Source: Xenorhabdus lircayensis
GTDB taxonomy: Bacteria; Pseudomonadota; Gammaproteobacteria; Enterobacterales; Enterobacteriaceae
Reading direction: 5' to 3'
Length of the DNA: 64,000 bases
NCBI RefSeq assembly: GCF_016306625.1
Contig: NZ_JACOII010000024.1
Coordinates: 42,608-106,607 of the forward strand
The notes under the pieces were generated by a model. That model was given only the letters and a program-made list of their open reading frames with translations, was not told the DNA's origin and made no database searches. Each line of letters starts with the position of its first letter. Position 1 is the stretch's first letter. Of this stretch, positions 30,303 through 39,251 are shown piece by piece. Made by a program: the position numbers and the translations under genes.

Positions 30303-31724
30303 TTACCCGCATTCCCTTAAAAGTGTGTGACATATATTTCCCAAATTTTTCATTGCCGAAGCCTGCGTTTCGTTCCATACAAACGAAGTATTCAGACGGA
30401 AAGCATGATCAAACTGGGAACTGGTGGAAAACATGCTACCCGGCGCAATGCTGATATTCTTGGCCAATGCCAGTTGATACAGCCGATTGGTATTGAAAGG
30501 TGGTTCAAACTCTAACCAGAGAAAATAACCACCACGGGCACTGTTCACTTTCACCGATTGAGGAAAATACTCACCAATTGCCCGTAACATCTGGCTTTGT
30601 CGTTGTTCTAACTGGCGTCGTAACCGCCGCAGGTGATTGTCATACCCCCCTAGGGCCAAATAATCCGCAATCGCCAGTTGTGTTGGTGTACTGGCAGACA
30701 CCGTGCTCATCATCTGTAATTGTTGGATTTTCTTCGCATGTTTTCCCGCTGCCACCCAACCCACTCGATAGCCGGGTGCCAGACATTTTGAAAATGATGA
30801 GCAGTGCATGAAATTATTCTCTTTATCCCATGCTTTTATTGGCGCTGGAGGCTCTTGTTCGAAATACAATTCTCCATATACGTCATCTTCAATCAGGGCT
30901 ATCTGGTTCTGATTCAAAATCTCCACCAACCGCTGTTTATTTTCAGGAGGCATTGTGCTGCACAGTGGGTTTTGGAAACGCGACATCAACCAACAGGCTT
31001 TTATCGGATATTTCTGCACAATCTCTTCCAGTGCATCCAAATCAATGCCTGTATGCGGATCTGTTTTAATGGCGATGGCTTTCAAGCGTAATCGCTCTAT
31101 CGCCTGTAATGCCCCATAAAAAGCGGGGGACTCAATCACCACCCAATCACCCGGTGAAGTTACGGATTGCAGACTGAAACTTAATGATTCCATTGCCCCC
31201 GCAGTAATGACAATTTCATCTGGTGAAACGTGGATACCGTGTAAAGCATAGCGACGGGATATGTTACGCCGTAACTTTACATTACCTGGCGGCAAATTGG
31301 ACAGAGAACTGTGTGGAACGAAGCGGCGGGCGACAGAAGCCAGTATTTTTGACAATTTGGGTTCTACCAGCAAAGAAAAATCAGGAAATGCCGAGCCGAA
31401 AGGAATAATCTGCGGATCTTTGCACGCCTGCAAAACATCGAAGATAGAAGCGCTAATCTCCACACTTTCACTTAAATTCAGCCCCTTTCCTCCTTTTGCC
31501 GCCGCAAAGGGTTTTAATCGGGTTGCAACATAATATCCTGATTGAGGACGAGCTACTATCCACCCCTGGCTTTCCAACAATTGGTAGGCTTGCAGCACAG
31601 TCATCAAGCTCAAACCCGACGATTTCACCGACTCCCGCAGTGATGGCAATCGGTCACCAACCTGCCAAATATCATCTTCTATCTGTTGGCGGATCATTCC
31701 AGCCAATTGTTCGTAACGCGTCAT
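30303..31724 (-). CDS. MocR-type transcriptional regulator (GntR HTH fused to aminotransferase domain)
   Basis: This 473-residue protein joins an N-terminal GntR winged helix (LAGMIRQQIEDDIWQVGDRL and PSLRESVKSSGLSLMTVLQA, residues 6-45) to a type I aminotransferase domain. The PLP-lysine site CSSFSKCLAPGYRVGWV is near residue 312. MocR proteins use PLP chemistry to sense amino acids or B6 vitamers and usually regulate a neighbouring gene. It is divergent from cioA with about 140 bases between the starts, so it may control the oxidase operon, or it may act elsewhere. Confidence 0.9.
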   Translation of the reverse strand: MTRYEQLAGMIRQQIEDDIWQVGDRLPSLRESVKSSGLSLMTVLQAYQLLESQGWIVARPQSGYYVATRLKPFAAAKGGKGLNLSESVEISASIFDVLQACKDPQIIPFGSAFPDFSLLVEPKLSKILASVARRFVPHSSLSNLPPGNVKLRRNISRRYALHGIHVSPDEIVITAGAMESLSFSLQSVTSPGDWVVIESPAFYGALQAIERLRLKAIAIKTDPHTGIDLDALEEIVQKYPIKACWLMSRFQNPLCSTMPPENKQRLVEILNQNQIALIEDDVYGELYFEQEPPAPIKAWDKENNFMHCSSFSKCLAPGYRVGWVAAGKHAKKIQQLQMMSTVSASTPTQLAIADYLALGGYDNHLRRLRRQLEQRQSQMLRAIGEYFPQSVKVNSARGGYFLWLEFEPPFNTNRLYQLALAKNISIAPGSMFSTSSQFDHAFRLNTSFVWNETQASAMKNLGNICHTLLRECG

Positions 31725-31832
31725 ATGCCTGGCCTTCGCTCAAACTGTTATAGCCAATAAATAAAAAATTGTAACTATTATACCTTAAATCTCTATGTTT
31801 TACTTGTCAGCACCTTCTAGCTTCGTTTCCCC

Positions 31833-31852
31833 ATATACCTAATAGATTTCAA
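31833..31852 (+). repeat. ERIC-type terminal half next to the cioA start
   Basis: ATATACCTAATAGATTTCAA matches the terminal motif of the full ERIC element at 29475. It lies immediately upstream of the cioA Shine-Dalgarno (AAGAGG), so a repeat end has become part of the leader. Confidence 0.45.
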
Positions 31853-31864
31853 TAAGAGGTCACT

Positions 31865-33214
31865 ATGTTCGGGTTAAATGCCCTTGAACTTGCAAGGATA
31901 CAATTTGCATTTACGGTTTCTTTTCACATCATCTTCCCCGCTATCACGATAGGCTTAGCCAGCTTTCTAGCGGTATTGGAAGGCTTATGGCTTAAAACAC
32001 GCAATACGGACTACAAAACGTTATACCACTTCTGGTCAAAAATTTTCGCAGTTAATTTCGGTATGGGAGTAGTTTCTGGCTTGGTGATGGCCTATCAGTT
32101 CGGCACCAACTGGAGCTTCTTCTCTGATTTTGCTGGTTCTATCACAGGTCCTCTGCTGGTTTATGAGGTACTGACGGCGTTTTTCCTTGAGGCTGGATTT
32201 CTTGGCGTCATGTTGTTTGGCTGGCATCGGGTTGGCGAAAGACTACACTTTTTTGCTACCTGCATGGTAGCTCTCGGAACGATTATTTCAACATTCTGGA
32301 TATTGGCCTCCAATAGTTGGATGCAAACGCCACAAGGTCATGAAATTATTAATAATCAAGTTGTTCCCGTTGACTGGCTGGCGGTGATTTTCAATCCTTC
32401 CTTTCCTTATCGTCTACTGCATATGGGCACTGCGGCATTCCTCGCCTCGGCATTTTTTATTGCTGCTTCCGCCGCCTGGCATCTGCTAAAAGGCAATGAT
32501 TCATCAGCCATACGGAAAATGCTGTCAATGGCAATGTGGATGATCCTGATCATTGCGCCGTTACAAGCCATGATTGGCGATATGCACGGGATAAATACGT
32601 TGAAATACCAGCCTGCTAAAGTTGCCGCAATGGAAGGTCATTGGGAAAATCATCTCGGTGAAGCCACGCCATTGATTCTGTTTGGCATTCCCAATCAAGA
32701 AGCTGAGGAAACGCGTTATACCGTCAAAATCCCATACCTTGCCAGCCTGATTCTGACACACAGTCTGGATAAACAAGTTCCGGCACTGAAAGAATTTGCG
32801 CCGGAAGATCGCCCAAATGTCTTTATGGTGTTCTGGTCATTTCGGGTCATGGTGGGGCTGGGGATTTTGATGATTGGGGCCGGAATCTGGGGGCTGTGGC
32901 TGCGTCATAAAAAACGCCTATATGAAAATCGGCTCTTTCTCCGCTTTATACTCTTGATGGCACCTTCTGGCCTTATTGCGATTCTGGCCGGTTGGTTCAC
33001 CACAGAAATCGGCCGCCAGCCGTGGGTCGTTTATGGCCTGATGCGCACCAAAGATGCGGTATCAGCACATGGCGATATCCACATGAGTATCAGTCTGCTG
33101 ATTTTCTTTGTCGTCTACGCAGCCGTTTTCGGCGTCGGTTACGCCTATATGATGAAACTTATCCGTAAAGGCCTCCATCAAGACCCAAATAAGGAGTTAG
33201 CAAATGGGCATTGA
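31865..33214 (+). CDS. cioA: Cytochrome bd-type quinol oxidase subunit I (CioA-like)
   Basis: This 449-residue membrane protein is subunit I of a cytochrome bd quinol oxidase, which reduces oxygen to water with electrons from quinol. Haem ligands and the conserved GRQPW motif are present (TTEIGRQPWVVYGLMRTKDA near residue 380), as is the N-terminal ARIQFAFTVSFHIIFPA with its histidine. It is shorter than E. coli CydA because the quinol-binding loop is short, as in the cyanide-insensitive CioA group. The DUF2474 gene after subunit II supports this. It overlaps cioB. Confidence 0.88.
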   Translation: MFGLNALELARIQFAFTVSFHIIFPAITIGLASFLAVLEGLWLKTRNTDYKTLYHFWSKIFAVNFGMGVVSGLVMAYQFGTNWSFFSDFAGSITGPLLVYEVLTAFFLEAGFLGVMLFGWHRVGERLHFFATCMVALGTIISTFWILASNSWMQTPQGHEIINNQVVPVDWLAVIFNPSFPYRLLHMGTAAFLASAFFIAASAAWHLLKGNDSSAIRKMLSMAMWMILIIAPLQAMIGDMHGINTLKYQPAKVAAMEGHWENHLGEATPLILFGIPNQEAEETRYTVKIPYLASLILTHSLDKQVPALKEFAPEDRPNVFMVFWSFRVMVGLGILMIGAGIWGLWLRHKKRLYENRLFLRFILLMAPSGLIAILAGWFTTEIGRQPWVVYGLMRTKDAVSAHGDIHMSISLLIFFVVYAAVFGVGYAYMMKLIRKGLHQDPNKELANGH

Positions 33215-34211
33215 TCTTCCCCTCATTTGGTTTCTGATCATCGTATTCAGCACCATGATGTATATCGTGATGGATGGTTTTGACCTCGGCATCGGCATTT
33301 TGTATCCGGTGGTTAAGGAACAATCCGATCGTGATTTAATGATGAATTCTGTCGCTCCCGTCTGGGATGGTAATGAAACTTGGCTGGTGCTGGGAGGAGC
33401 TGGGTTATTTGGTGCGTTTCCACTGGCTTATGCCGTGATTCTAGATGCACTGACAATCCCGCTAACTATCATGCTATTAGGCCTGATATTCCGTGGAGTC
33501 GCTTTTGAATTTCGTTTCAAAGCCGCACCAAAACATCAACATCTCTGGGATAAGGCTTTCATTGTTGGTTCAATACTTGCCACTTTTATGCAAGGTACGG
33601 TCGTTGGAGCAGTTATTGAAGGTTTTCCTGTCGAAAATCGTGTCTATACCGGTAGTTATTTTGATTGGCTGGCTCCTTTCCCTCTATTTTGTGGGCTTGG
33701 CCTCGTCATCGCTTACGCCTTATTGGGATGTGGCTGGCTGGTGATGAAGACCGAAGGTCATCTGCAACAACAGATGTATCGCGTTCTGCGACCCCTGGCG
33801 CTGCTGATGCTAACGATCATTGCCATTATCAGTATTTGGACACCACTCTCGCATTCAACGATTGCTGAACGCTGGTTCAGCCTGCCAAACCTGTTTTTCT
33901 TCATGCCCGTCCCATTACTGGTATTGTGGTCAAGCTGGCGTCTATTGAAAGCTAACCAAAACTCAAACCATTACACCCCATTTCTGACAGCACTGTTACT
34001 GATTTTCATGGGATTCAGTGGATTGGGGATCAGCATTTGGCCAAACATCATTCCCCCTTTTATTAGCTATGAAGAAGCCGCTTCCCCGCCTCAATCATTG
34101 GGCTTTATGCTGGTTGGCGCACTGTTCATCATCCCGATCATTTTGACTTATACCTTTTGGAGTTATTATGTCTTCCGAGGAAAAATTACCCATGAACAAG
34201 GCTATCACTGA
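33204..34211 (+). CDS. cioB: Cytochrome bd-type quinol oxidase subunit II (CioB-like)
   Basis: This 335-residue multi-spanning protein matches CydB/CioB, the structural partner of subunit I. Signature stretches are MYIVMDGFDLGIGILYP near residue 13 and NSVAPVWDGNETWLVLGGAG near 49. Its start overlaps the end of cioA by 11 bases, with AAGGAG seven bases upstream of the ATG, indicating coupled translation. The downstream DUF2474 gene begins inside it. Confidence 0.9.
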   Translation: MGIDLPLIWFLIIVFSTMMYIVMDGFDLGIGILYPVVKEQSDRDLMMNSVAPVWDGNETWLVLGGAGLFGAFPLAYAVILDALTIPLTIMLLGLIFRGVAFEFRFKAAPKHQHLWDKAFIVGSILATFMQGTVVGAVIEGFPVENRVYTGSYFDWLAPFPLFCGLGLVIAYALLGCGWLVMKTEGHLQQQMYRVLRPLALLMLTIIAIISIWTPLSHSTIAERWFSLPNLFFFMPVPLLVLWSSWRLLKANQNSNHYTPFLTALLLIFMGFSGLGISIWPNIIPPFISYEEAASPPQSLGFMLVGALFIIPIILTYTFWSYYVFRGKITHEQGYH

Positions 34212-34350
34212 AACAAATCCACAACCCCCTTCGCTATGGAAACGATTAGGCTGGATGGTAACAATTTGGCTTTGCAGTGTACTGGCGTTATACGCCGTAT
34301 CCACGCTGTTTCGCGCCTTAATGACAACGGCTGGGATGAAAATTCAGTGA
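34168..34350 (+). CDS. DUF2474 family single-span membrane peptide
   Basis: This 60-residue protein has one transmembrane helix (about residues 28-48) after SLWKRLGWMVTIWLCSVLAL. It matches the short DUF2474 family commonly found at the end of cioAB operons and probably comparable to CydX, a small accessory subunit of bd oxidases. The ATG at 34168 lies within cioB and has GGAG at good spacing. A second ATG at 34192 is the alternative. Confidence 0.8.
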   Translation: MSSEEKLPMNKAITETNPQPPSLWKRLGWMVTIWLCSVLALYAVSTLFRALMTTAGMKIQ

Positions 34351-34416
34351 TAACTAACCTTTTTTAATTAATTGAGCTAAGGTTTTGATCAGGACAACAA
34401 GAGGATTGTTTAACTG

Positions 34417-35673
34417 ATGAAAACCTTCTCTGACAATCCAGTGACAGCAACAGGCTGGTTGTGTGGTACGGCTATCGCTATCAATTTGTTTGTGCTTCTG
34501 TTTCTGGGATTCAATACCCCACTCACATTGATTGATAAACTCTGGGCAACCTTTAACGTTTTAAATATTATCTGTTTATTTTTCTTACTTCATAGAGCGA
34601 GCATAATTTCGTTCCGCATAACATTGTTTTCTACAAAGGAGCAGAGAAAAGTAACGATTTTGAAACAAGAAAAACAGTACCTGCGTTTTCTCATATCCGT
34701 TCATTCTCAACTTAATCTTAATACCTCACTATCTGATAATTTTCATATGGTATTTTACCGACTTAATCAATTAGTTCCTTTTAATGAAGTCAGAATCATG
34801 CTTTATCATCCACAAAGGAAATACCATTTTGAGTATCCAGATAATACCTTAGTTCCTCATCTTCCACGGAAGCTGAAATGGGATTTATATGACAAGCATA
34901 CTTTTCACGGTATGATTCAAATCCTCATTCATCAGGATCAAGTCCTGTCAGTTTATGAACGAAATATGATTCAATCCGTCGCCGATGCACTCGCAAAACA
35001 TCTGTCAACCAAGAATACAGTGCGCCAGCAAATTAAACAGAGCATCAGTGATGATCGAAAAACCATTTCCAGAGAGCTGCACGATACAGTAGCGCAATCA
35101 TTCCTATTCCTGAAAATTCAGATTAATAGTCTGCACTTCCGCACGGATAAATTCTCGCGACAAGGATTAATCTCCTTGAGAATGATCAAGGAAGAGCTCG
35201 ATATCGCAGGTCAGCAATTTAGAGACATGCTGGTTTCACTGCGAACAGAGAAGAACCATCATGATTTACATGAGTCATTGAAAGCCCTGATCAAAGAGTT
35301 CAATCATCGGCTAGGATTCAATATTGAATTTCATTACCGGATAACCCATCAAATTATTCCTATTGGTCACGGTCGGCATTTGGTGCAGATTATTCGGGAG
35401 GCCTTAAATAATTGTTATAAACATGCCTCCGCAAGCTGGATCAGCATTCGCATTTACCCTGTTGGAAAAAAAATCATTACCGTTATTAGCGACAATGGTC
35501 GTGGTATGCCCCAGACATTAACGGAACAAGAACAATTCGGGCTGGCAATTATGCGGGAACGCGTCTCTTTGATTTCAGGCCAGATGAAAATTAAAAAACG
35601 CAGGAAAAGCGGTACAGAAATTGAAATTCAGTTTCCGCTACAAGCGGATAAACTTCATGGAATCAAAAAGTAA
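34417..35673 (+). CDS. NarX/NarQ-like histidine kinase without periplasmic sensor domain
   Basis: This 418-residue protein has two N-terminal membrane helices (about residues 14-33 and 44-60) with only a few residues between them. A linker/GAF-like region follows, then a HisKA_3 phosphoacceptor block ISRELHDTVAQSFLFLKIQ (histidine near 222) and a HATPase domain (REALNNCYKHASAS, SDNGRGMP). NarX-type kinases normally sense nitrate through a periplasmic domain; that domain is missing here. No response-regulator gene is adjacent, so it is an orphan. It lies 66 bases after the cio operon in the same direction and may be co-transcribed with it. Confidence 0.82.
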   Translation: MKTFSDNPVTATGWLCGTAIAINLFVLLFLGFNTPLTLIDKLWATFNVLNIICLFFLLHRASIISFRITLFSTKEQRKVTILKQEKQYLRFLISVHSQLNLNTSLSDNFHMVFYRLNQLVPFNEVRIMLYHPQRKYHFEYPDNTLVPHLPRKLKWDLYDKHTFHGMIQILIHQDQVLSVYERNMIQSVADALAKHLSTKNTVRQQIKQSISDDRKTISRELHDTVAQSFLFLKIQINSLHFRTDKFSRQGLISLRMIKEELDIAGQQFRDMLVSLRTEKNHHDLHESLKALIKEFNHRLGFNIEFHYRITHQIIPIGHGRHLVQIIREALNNCYKHASASWISIRIYPVGKKIITVISDNGRGMPQTLTEQEQFGLAIMRERVSLISGQMKIKKRRKSGTEIEIQFPLQADKLHGIKK

Positions 35674-35834
35674 GAGTTACATTTATAAATTTTTAATATG
35701 ACATAAATATAACTCTTATCTTCATAAATTTCATCATTAAAAAGTTCGACTCCAATAATTAGAAATTTGACTGGTGAGTTGCTTTTTGTCGTTATATTAC
35801 AATCTGAAATTCATTGTTCACAAAATTTATTTTA

Positions 35835-36701
35835 TTAATTTTTTCTCCACATTATTGTTTGATAATCACCTCTGGTAATACCAATCATTCTTGGTACTCT
35901 AACCTCTGGGCGGAATAATCCATTGATAATCCGGTTTATTTCATCATCACTACGCGCAGATAAAAGCACTTTTGCATCCCCTTCCAGCGATCTTGTTAAA
36001 TTTCTTATTTCAAGAATAATTGAGTAAAGGAGACCTCGGAGACAATCATCAATACCTGAAAAACAAATGCTATATTCCATGAAAACCCTTAATTTCAAGC
36101 AGTCATGTGCCCTTTTACTAATATTTTTAATCATTCTACTATTCGGAGGCCCAGGTTGAAGTTGATCAACCAGCACCATTGAGGAATGACGAAGTGCCAT
36201 ATTCTCCTTCTTATAGGCGATGCGATAGAAATCTTTTCCGAATAGACTCCACGGTTTTTGCAAAGTATTACCGACTTCCAATGAAAAAAACACATAATCG
36301 TCATTACCGAGTCTTCCTATATCCAGCACCGAGGAATGATGAGATGGAAATTCAATACCTTTCTCCTGAAGACAAACTCTTGAATAAATAACCAAATTCC
36401 TTTCAGCGTTATCTGTCAGATGAGCATCACTTGCATGGACAATGAAAAAGTCTTTTTTCATAAAAACATCTGCAAATTGTTTCTCCTCATTTGAAAGTTG
36501 ACCTACCTCCTCCACTAACTTACCTATATTTTTGCGCATGCGATCATGTATATTCACTTGAAATCCATACATCCGTGAGGCACTTCCTTGCTCCATCATT
36601 CTATCTACGGCTCTTTCGTTCCAACGTCTACGCACCTCTTCTCTGTATTTATCCCAATATTTTCTTTGCAATTCTAATGCTCTTTTTTCATTTTGGTTCA
36701 T
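35835..36701 (-). CDS. Candidate OspC/ShET2-type effector (ADP-riboxanase-like domain)
   Basis: This 288-residue protein has no signal peptide and a highly charged N-terminus. Several blocks resemble the N-terminal catalytic region of Shigella OspC proteins (Pfam ShET2 N-terminal) as I remember it. They are DFFIVHASDAHLTDN (His89), GNDDYVFFSLEVGNTLQKP (residues 132-150) and INRIINGLFRPEVRVPRM (residues 255-272), the last containing Glu266. OspC proteins transfer ADP-ribose to arginines of host caspases or related targets. The ankyrin repeats that follow the catalytic domain in OspC are absent here. The ATG at 36701 has GAGGG upstream. No secretion-system genes are visible nearby. It is AT-rich and flanked by non-coding sequence, consistent with horizontal acquisition. 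Confidence 0.62.
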   Translation of the reverse strand: MNQNEKRALELQRKYWDKYREEVRRRWNERAVDRMMEQGSASRMYGFQVNIHDRMRKNIGKLVEEVGQLSNEEKQFADVFMKKDFFIVHASDAHLTDNAERNLVIYSRVCLQEKGIEFPSHHSSVLDIGRLGNDDYVFFSLEVGNTLQKPWSLFGKDFYRIAYKKENMALRHSSMVLVDQLQPGPPNSRMIKNISKRAHDCLKLRVFMEYSICFSGIDDCLRGLLYSIILEIRNLTRSLEGDAKVLLSARSDDEINRIINGLFRPEVRVPRMIGITRGDYQTIMWRKN

Positions 36702-36755
36702 GTTTATACCCTCAATAAAAATTGAACTATTAAATAAACTTAAAACAAATAACAT

Positions 36756-37055
36756 GGTAATTTTTATGGTGTAAAAATATCTTACTCAGAAATAAACCAT
36801 ATACCAGTAATCATTGAAGATGCTTAATTTTACCGTAAAGGACATTATGCGGATTGGCAGCATAGATGTAGCTTACTAATATATCTTTCATGAAGCGGCA
36901 AGTGCAGAACATCCCGACGTGCATCGAGTCATCAGTAAAAGCAAAATCATGTCCCCCCAGCCATATAGTTAACTGGGGGTTTGTTACTTTGCGACCGCGC
37001 TGCAATTTGAGATCTATTGAATATCAGCTATAAGCCAACAATTCTGCTTTCCCCA
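36756..37055. other. Non-coding stretch with a diverged ERIC-like half element (minus)
   Basis: About 300 bases lie between the effector-like gene and endA. Read on the minus strand from about 37025 to 36945 it begins ATTCAATAGATCTCAAATTG and contains CCCCCAGTTAACTATATGGC followed by TGGGGGG, which is the ERIC core palindrome in diverged form. No gene is supported. Confidence 0.5.
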
Positions 37056-38060
37056 TTATTTTTTACAGTTACCCGCCAAATGATATCCTGCTTTTTTGGC
37101 TTCTGCTTCTGAGCGAAAATAAATGGCATTTTTATCTGACACCGTCTTATAGCTAGAGCAGTGTGTAAAATGATAAATCTGACTATTTTTATTTCCTTTA
37201 ATCATGCCATTTGGCGCCGTTTTTGATGTGGCTTTTTGACTCGGTGCCTGATTGTTTCCAGCATGCAGATTATTCTGTTTTGGCTTACTACCTTGCGCCA
37301 CTAATCCTTGACCTGAATTTTTGTGCCCCAGCGCCCACTTCTGGCTGCCGGTCACAAATGGATTATGGTGTCCCATGATCCGGGCAATCCGATGATCTCT
37401 TTCACGCTCCCAAGCATCCACTGGATACTGGCGATCCCAAGACATCATCAGTTGTTGCTGTTGGCGTGACATAGCCAAATTATAACGGTCATGCATATAA
37501 AAGTAGACTCGGGCGACCATGCCTTTTACTCTATCGCGCGGCTCAAACAAACGTGATTTAAAATCCACCTTGCTGCTGCATGCTCCATACATATTAGGTG
37601 TGTTTCTGGCAACCATTCCGTAACCGAAATTACTGCGATCACCATTCACCTCACCAATCGCAGGAGCCAAGTTATGCATATCCGACTCCATCATGCGAAA
37701 TACCGGATCAGTATCAACGCAGTTCTTTCGCCCACCATTTTGCCAACATTGACGTTGATGCCCAAATACCCAAGCCGGCACCATATGTTCCCATTCAGTG
37801 CGTTCTGCCCTTGTTTGCTGTGACCTTACATGATAGCCACAAGAAGCCAAATCAACACGCCCACCGCTTTTTCCAACCCACTGCCAATCACAGCCGCAAT
37901 ACAGTGTTCCTATGCCTGATTTGGTTTGCCCTTCATAGACATTTTTTCTTGACTCAACTTTAGCTTGCTCAAAACTGGTTGGAGCACTCCATGCATTAAA
38001 AGATATGGTTAGTCCGAAAACCAAAAGATAACGGGCCCACAGGCCAATTTTACTATTCAA
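37056..38060 (-). CDS. endA: Endonuclease I with extra C-terminal cysteine domain
   Basis: This 334-residue protein has a Sec signal peptide (cleavage near WSA-P, residue 26) and an endonuclease I domain. The metal-binding block is RTEWEHMVPAWVFGHQRQCW, followed by MESDMHNLAPAIGEVNGDRS. Such enzymes cleave double-stranded DNA in the periplasm or outside the cell. After a Gln/Asn-rich linker (about residues 245-285) it has an additional module, MIKGNKNSQIYHFTHCSSY to GYHLAGNCKK, resembling the Ada-type cysteine-binding unit found at the end of some secreted nucleases. The start appears to be a TTG at 38060, with AGG upstream; no ATG precedes the signal peptide. Confidence 0.85.
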   Translation of the reverse strand: MNSKIGLWARYLLVFGLTISFNAWSAPTSFEQAKVESRKNVYEGQTKSGIGTLYCGCDWQWVGKSGGRVDLASCGYHVRSQQTRAERTEWEHMVPAWVFGHQRQCWQNGGRKNCVDTDPVFRMMESDMHNLAPAIGEVNGDRSNFGYGMVARNTPNMYGACSSKVDFKSRLFEPRDRVKGMVARVYFYMHDRYNLAMSRQQQQLMMSWDRQYPVDAWERERDHRIARIMGHHNPFVTGSQKWALGHKNSGQGLVAQGSKPKQNNLHAGNNQAPSQKATSKTAPNGMIKGNKNSQIYHFTHCSSYKTVSDKNAIYFRSEAEAKKAGYHLAGNCKK

Positions 38061-38337
38061 AATAATACCTATTTACTTATTGTGCATAATGTCCATCTAT
38101 TATCCTGCCTGATAACACCCTGCAATGACAAATATTATTCGTCGAGTTTTTTAACGATAGCGATGGAAACAATTCATTATTTGAATTAATTAATATTAAT
38201 ATGACTTAATGCACGAAATAGCTCATTTTATTGGGATGTTAAACACTAAAACATCACGCTTATTAAACTATTGAACACTATTTATTTGGGTAATATTAAA
38301 TCAATTTTGAAATATTCAATTGAATTTATTAGGATAA
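38061..38337. other. Intergenic region
   Basis: These 277 AT-rich bases are the upstream region of endA and of the small gene at 38338. I see no gene or clear regulatory motif. Confidence 0.4.
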
Positions 38338-38520
38338 ATGACTATTAGCACTAAAATCGAACAACTTGAGCAAGAGTTGCTGGAAGTTGTAAAGAAATAT
38401 TCAGGGAATGAAGACGTGACTGTCATTACTACTCACAGTTCAGAGAATAATTCACAGATTCAGGTTATTATTGCTGGTAAAAATCAGTTAGATATTACAC
38501 TAAATTCGTTTTCTGATTAA
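38338..38520 (+). CDS. Small hypothetical protein
   Basis: This 60-residue acidic protein has no signal peptide. Its N-terminal half is a predicted amphipathic helix (KIEQLEQELLEVVKKYSGN), and the second half has alternating hydrophobic residues typical of beta strands. TTAGGA lies just upstream of the ATG. I do not recognise the family. The hairpin at 38644 could be its terminator. Confidence 0.45.
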   Translation: MTISTKIEQLEQELLEVVKKYSGNEDVTVITTHSSENNSQIQVIIAGKNQLDITLNSFSD

Positions 38521-38643
38521 CCAAAATTCTCTCTGTACTCACTCAATGACCAAAATGGACGTTCCCCTCATGCAGAAAACAGAAAAATTTTAATAAAAAC
38601 TTATAAATTATTCGAATAGATAGAAGTAAAACTTTCAAAAAAT

Positions 38644-38671
38644 AACCGTGCCATTTTTTGCACGGTTTTTA
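38644..38671. terminator. Terminator between the small gene and the usp genes
   Basis: The stem ACCGTGC/GCACGGT has a CATTTTTT loop and is followed by TTTTT on the plus strand. The convergent arrangement allows use by both flanking units. Confidence 0.75.
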
Positions 38672-38705
38672 GAAATGATGATCAAATTAAACCAAATAAA
38701 GTCAG

Positions 38706-39143
38706 TTATCGCACAACCAAAACAGAAATATTGGCATATCCTACAATACCCGACGCATTTGAACCCAGTAAATGAGTTGAAATATCAGGCCGACGTGAGC
38801 CGACAATAATCAAATCTGCACCAATCTCACGGGCTGTAGACAGTACTTTGTCTCGTGGAGAGCCAAAGGCAACAGAGAGCGATATTCTGTCTTTAGGTAA
38901 ATCAATTCTTTCTACGACTTTCTTAAGTTCCTCTTCAGAATTCGCAATTGCTTTTTTAGCAAAAGCACTCAGTAAATCATAGTGATAGCTATAGCTCACT
39001 GAAAATCTTGATATATCTGGCACTGAGTGAAACAGGTGAATGTTTGCATTAGATATTTTTGCCAAATACTCTGCATGTTTAATTGCATTGTCAGTTAATT
39101 CGTCTTCTGAAATATCAATTGGAACTAAAATCGTGTTATACAT
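38706..39143 (-). CDS. Universal stress protein, UspF/UspG type, copy 1
   Basis: This 145-residue cytoplasmic protein has the Usp fold: MYNTILVPIDISEDEL at the N-terminus and the ATP-binding glycine motif GSRRPDISTHLLGSNASGIV at the C-terminus. This matches the nucleotide-binding UspFG subclass. These proteins accumulate in starvation and stress; the molecular activity is not established. It is a close paralogue of the next upstream gene, 108 bases away. Confidence 0.9.
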   Translation of the reverse strand: MYNTILVPIDISEDELTDNAIKHAEYLAKISNANIHLFHSVPDISRFSVSYSYHYDLLSAFAKKAIANSEEELKKVVERIDLPKDRISLSVAFGSPRDKVLSTAREIGADLIIVGSRRPDISTHLLGSNASGIVGYANISVLVVR

Positions 39144-39251
39144 ACATACTCCCCTGTAATCGGATATAACCGCTAGCTATTGAGTATCAACCGTAATACC
39201 GTCACAAAAAACCTATCACTATCATTAATCCGTCATTCCCAACGGCAATCG

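Noticed and set aside
36702..36755. N-terminal extension of the OspC-like protein (hydrophobic stretch)
   Set aside because: It could look like a signal peptide, but the ATG at 36701 has a proper GAGGG site and the extension has none.
36811..37005. 64-codon minus frame upstream of the OspC-like gene
   Set aside because: It overlaps the diverged ERIC-like half element and has no ribosome-binding site.
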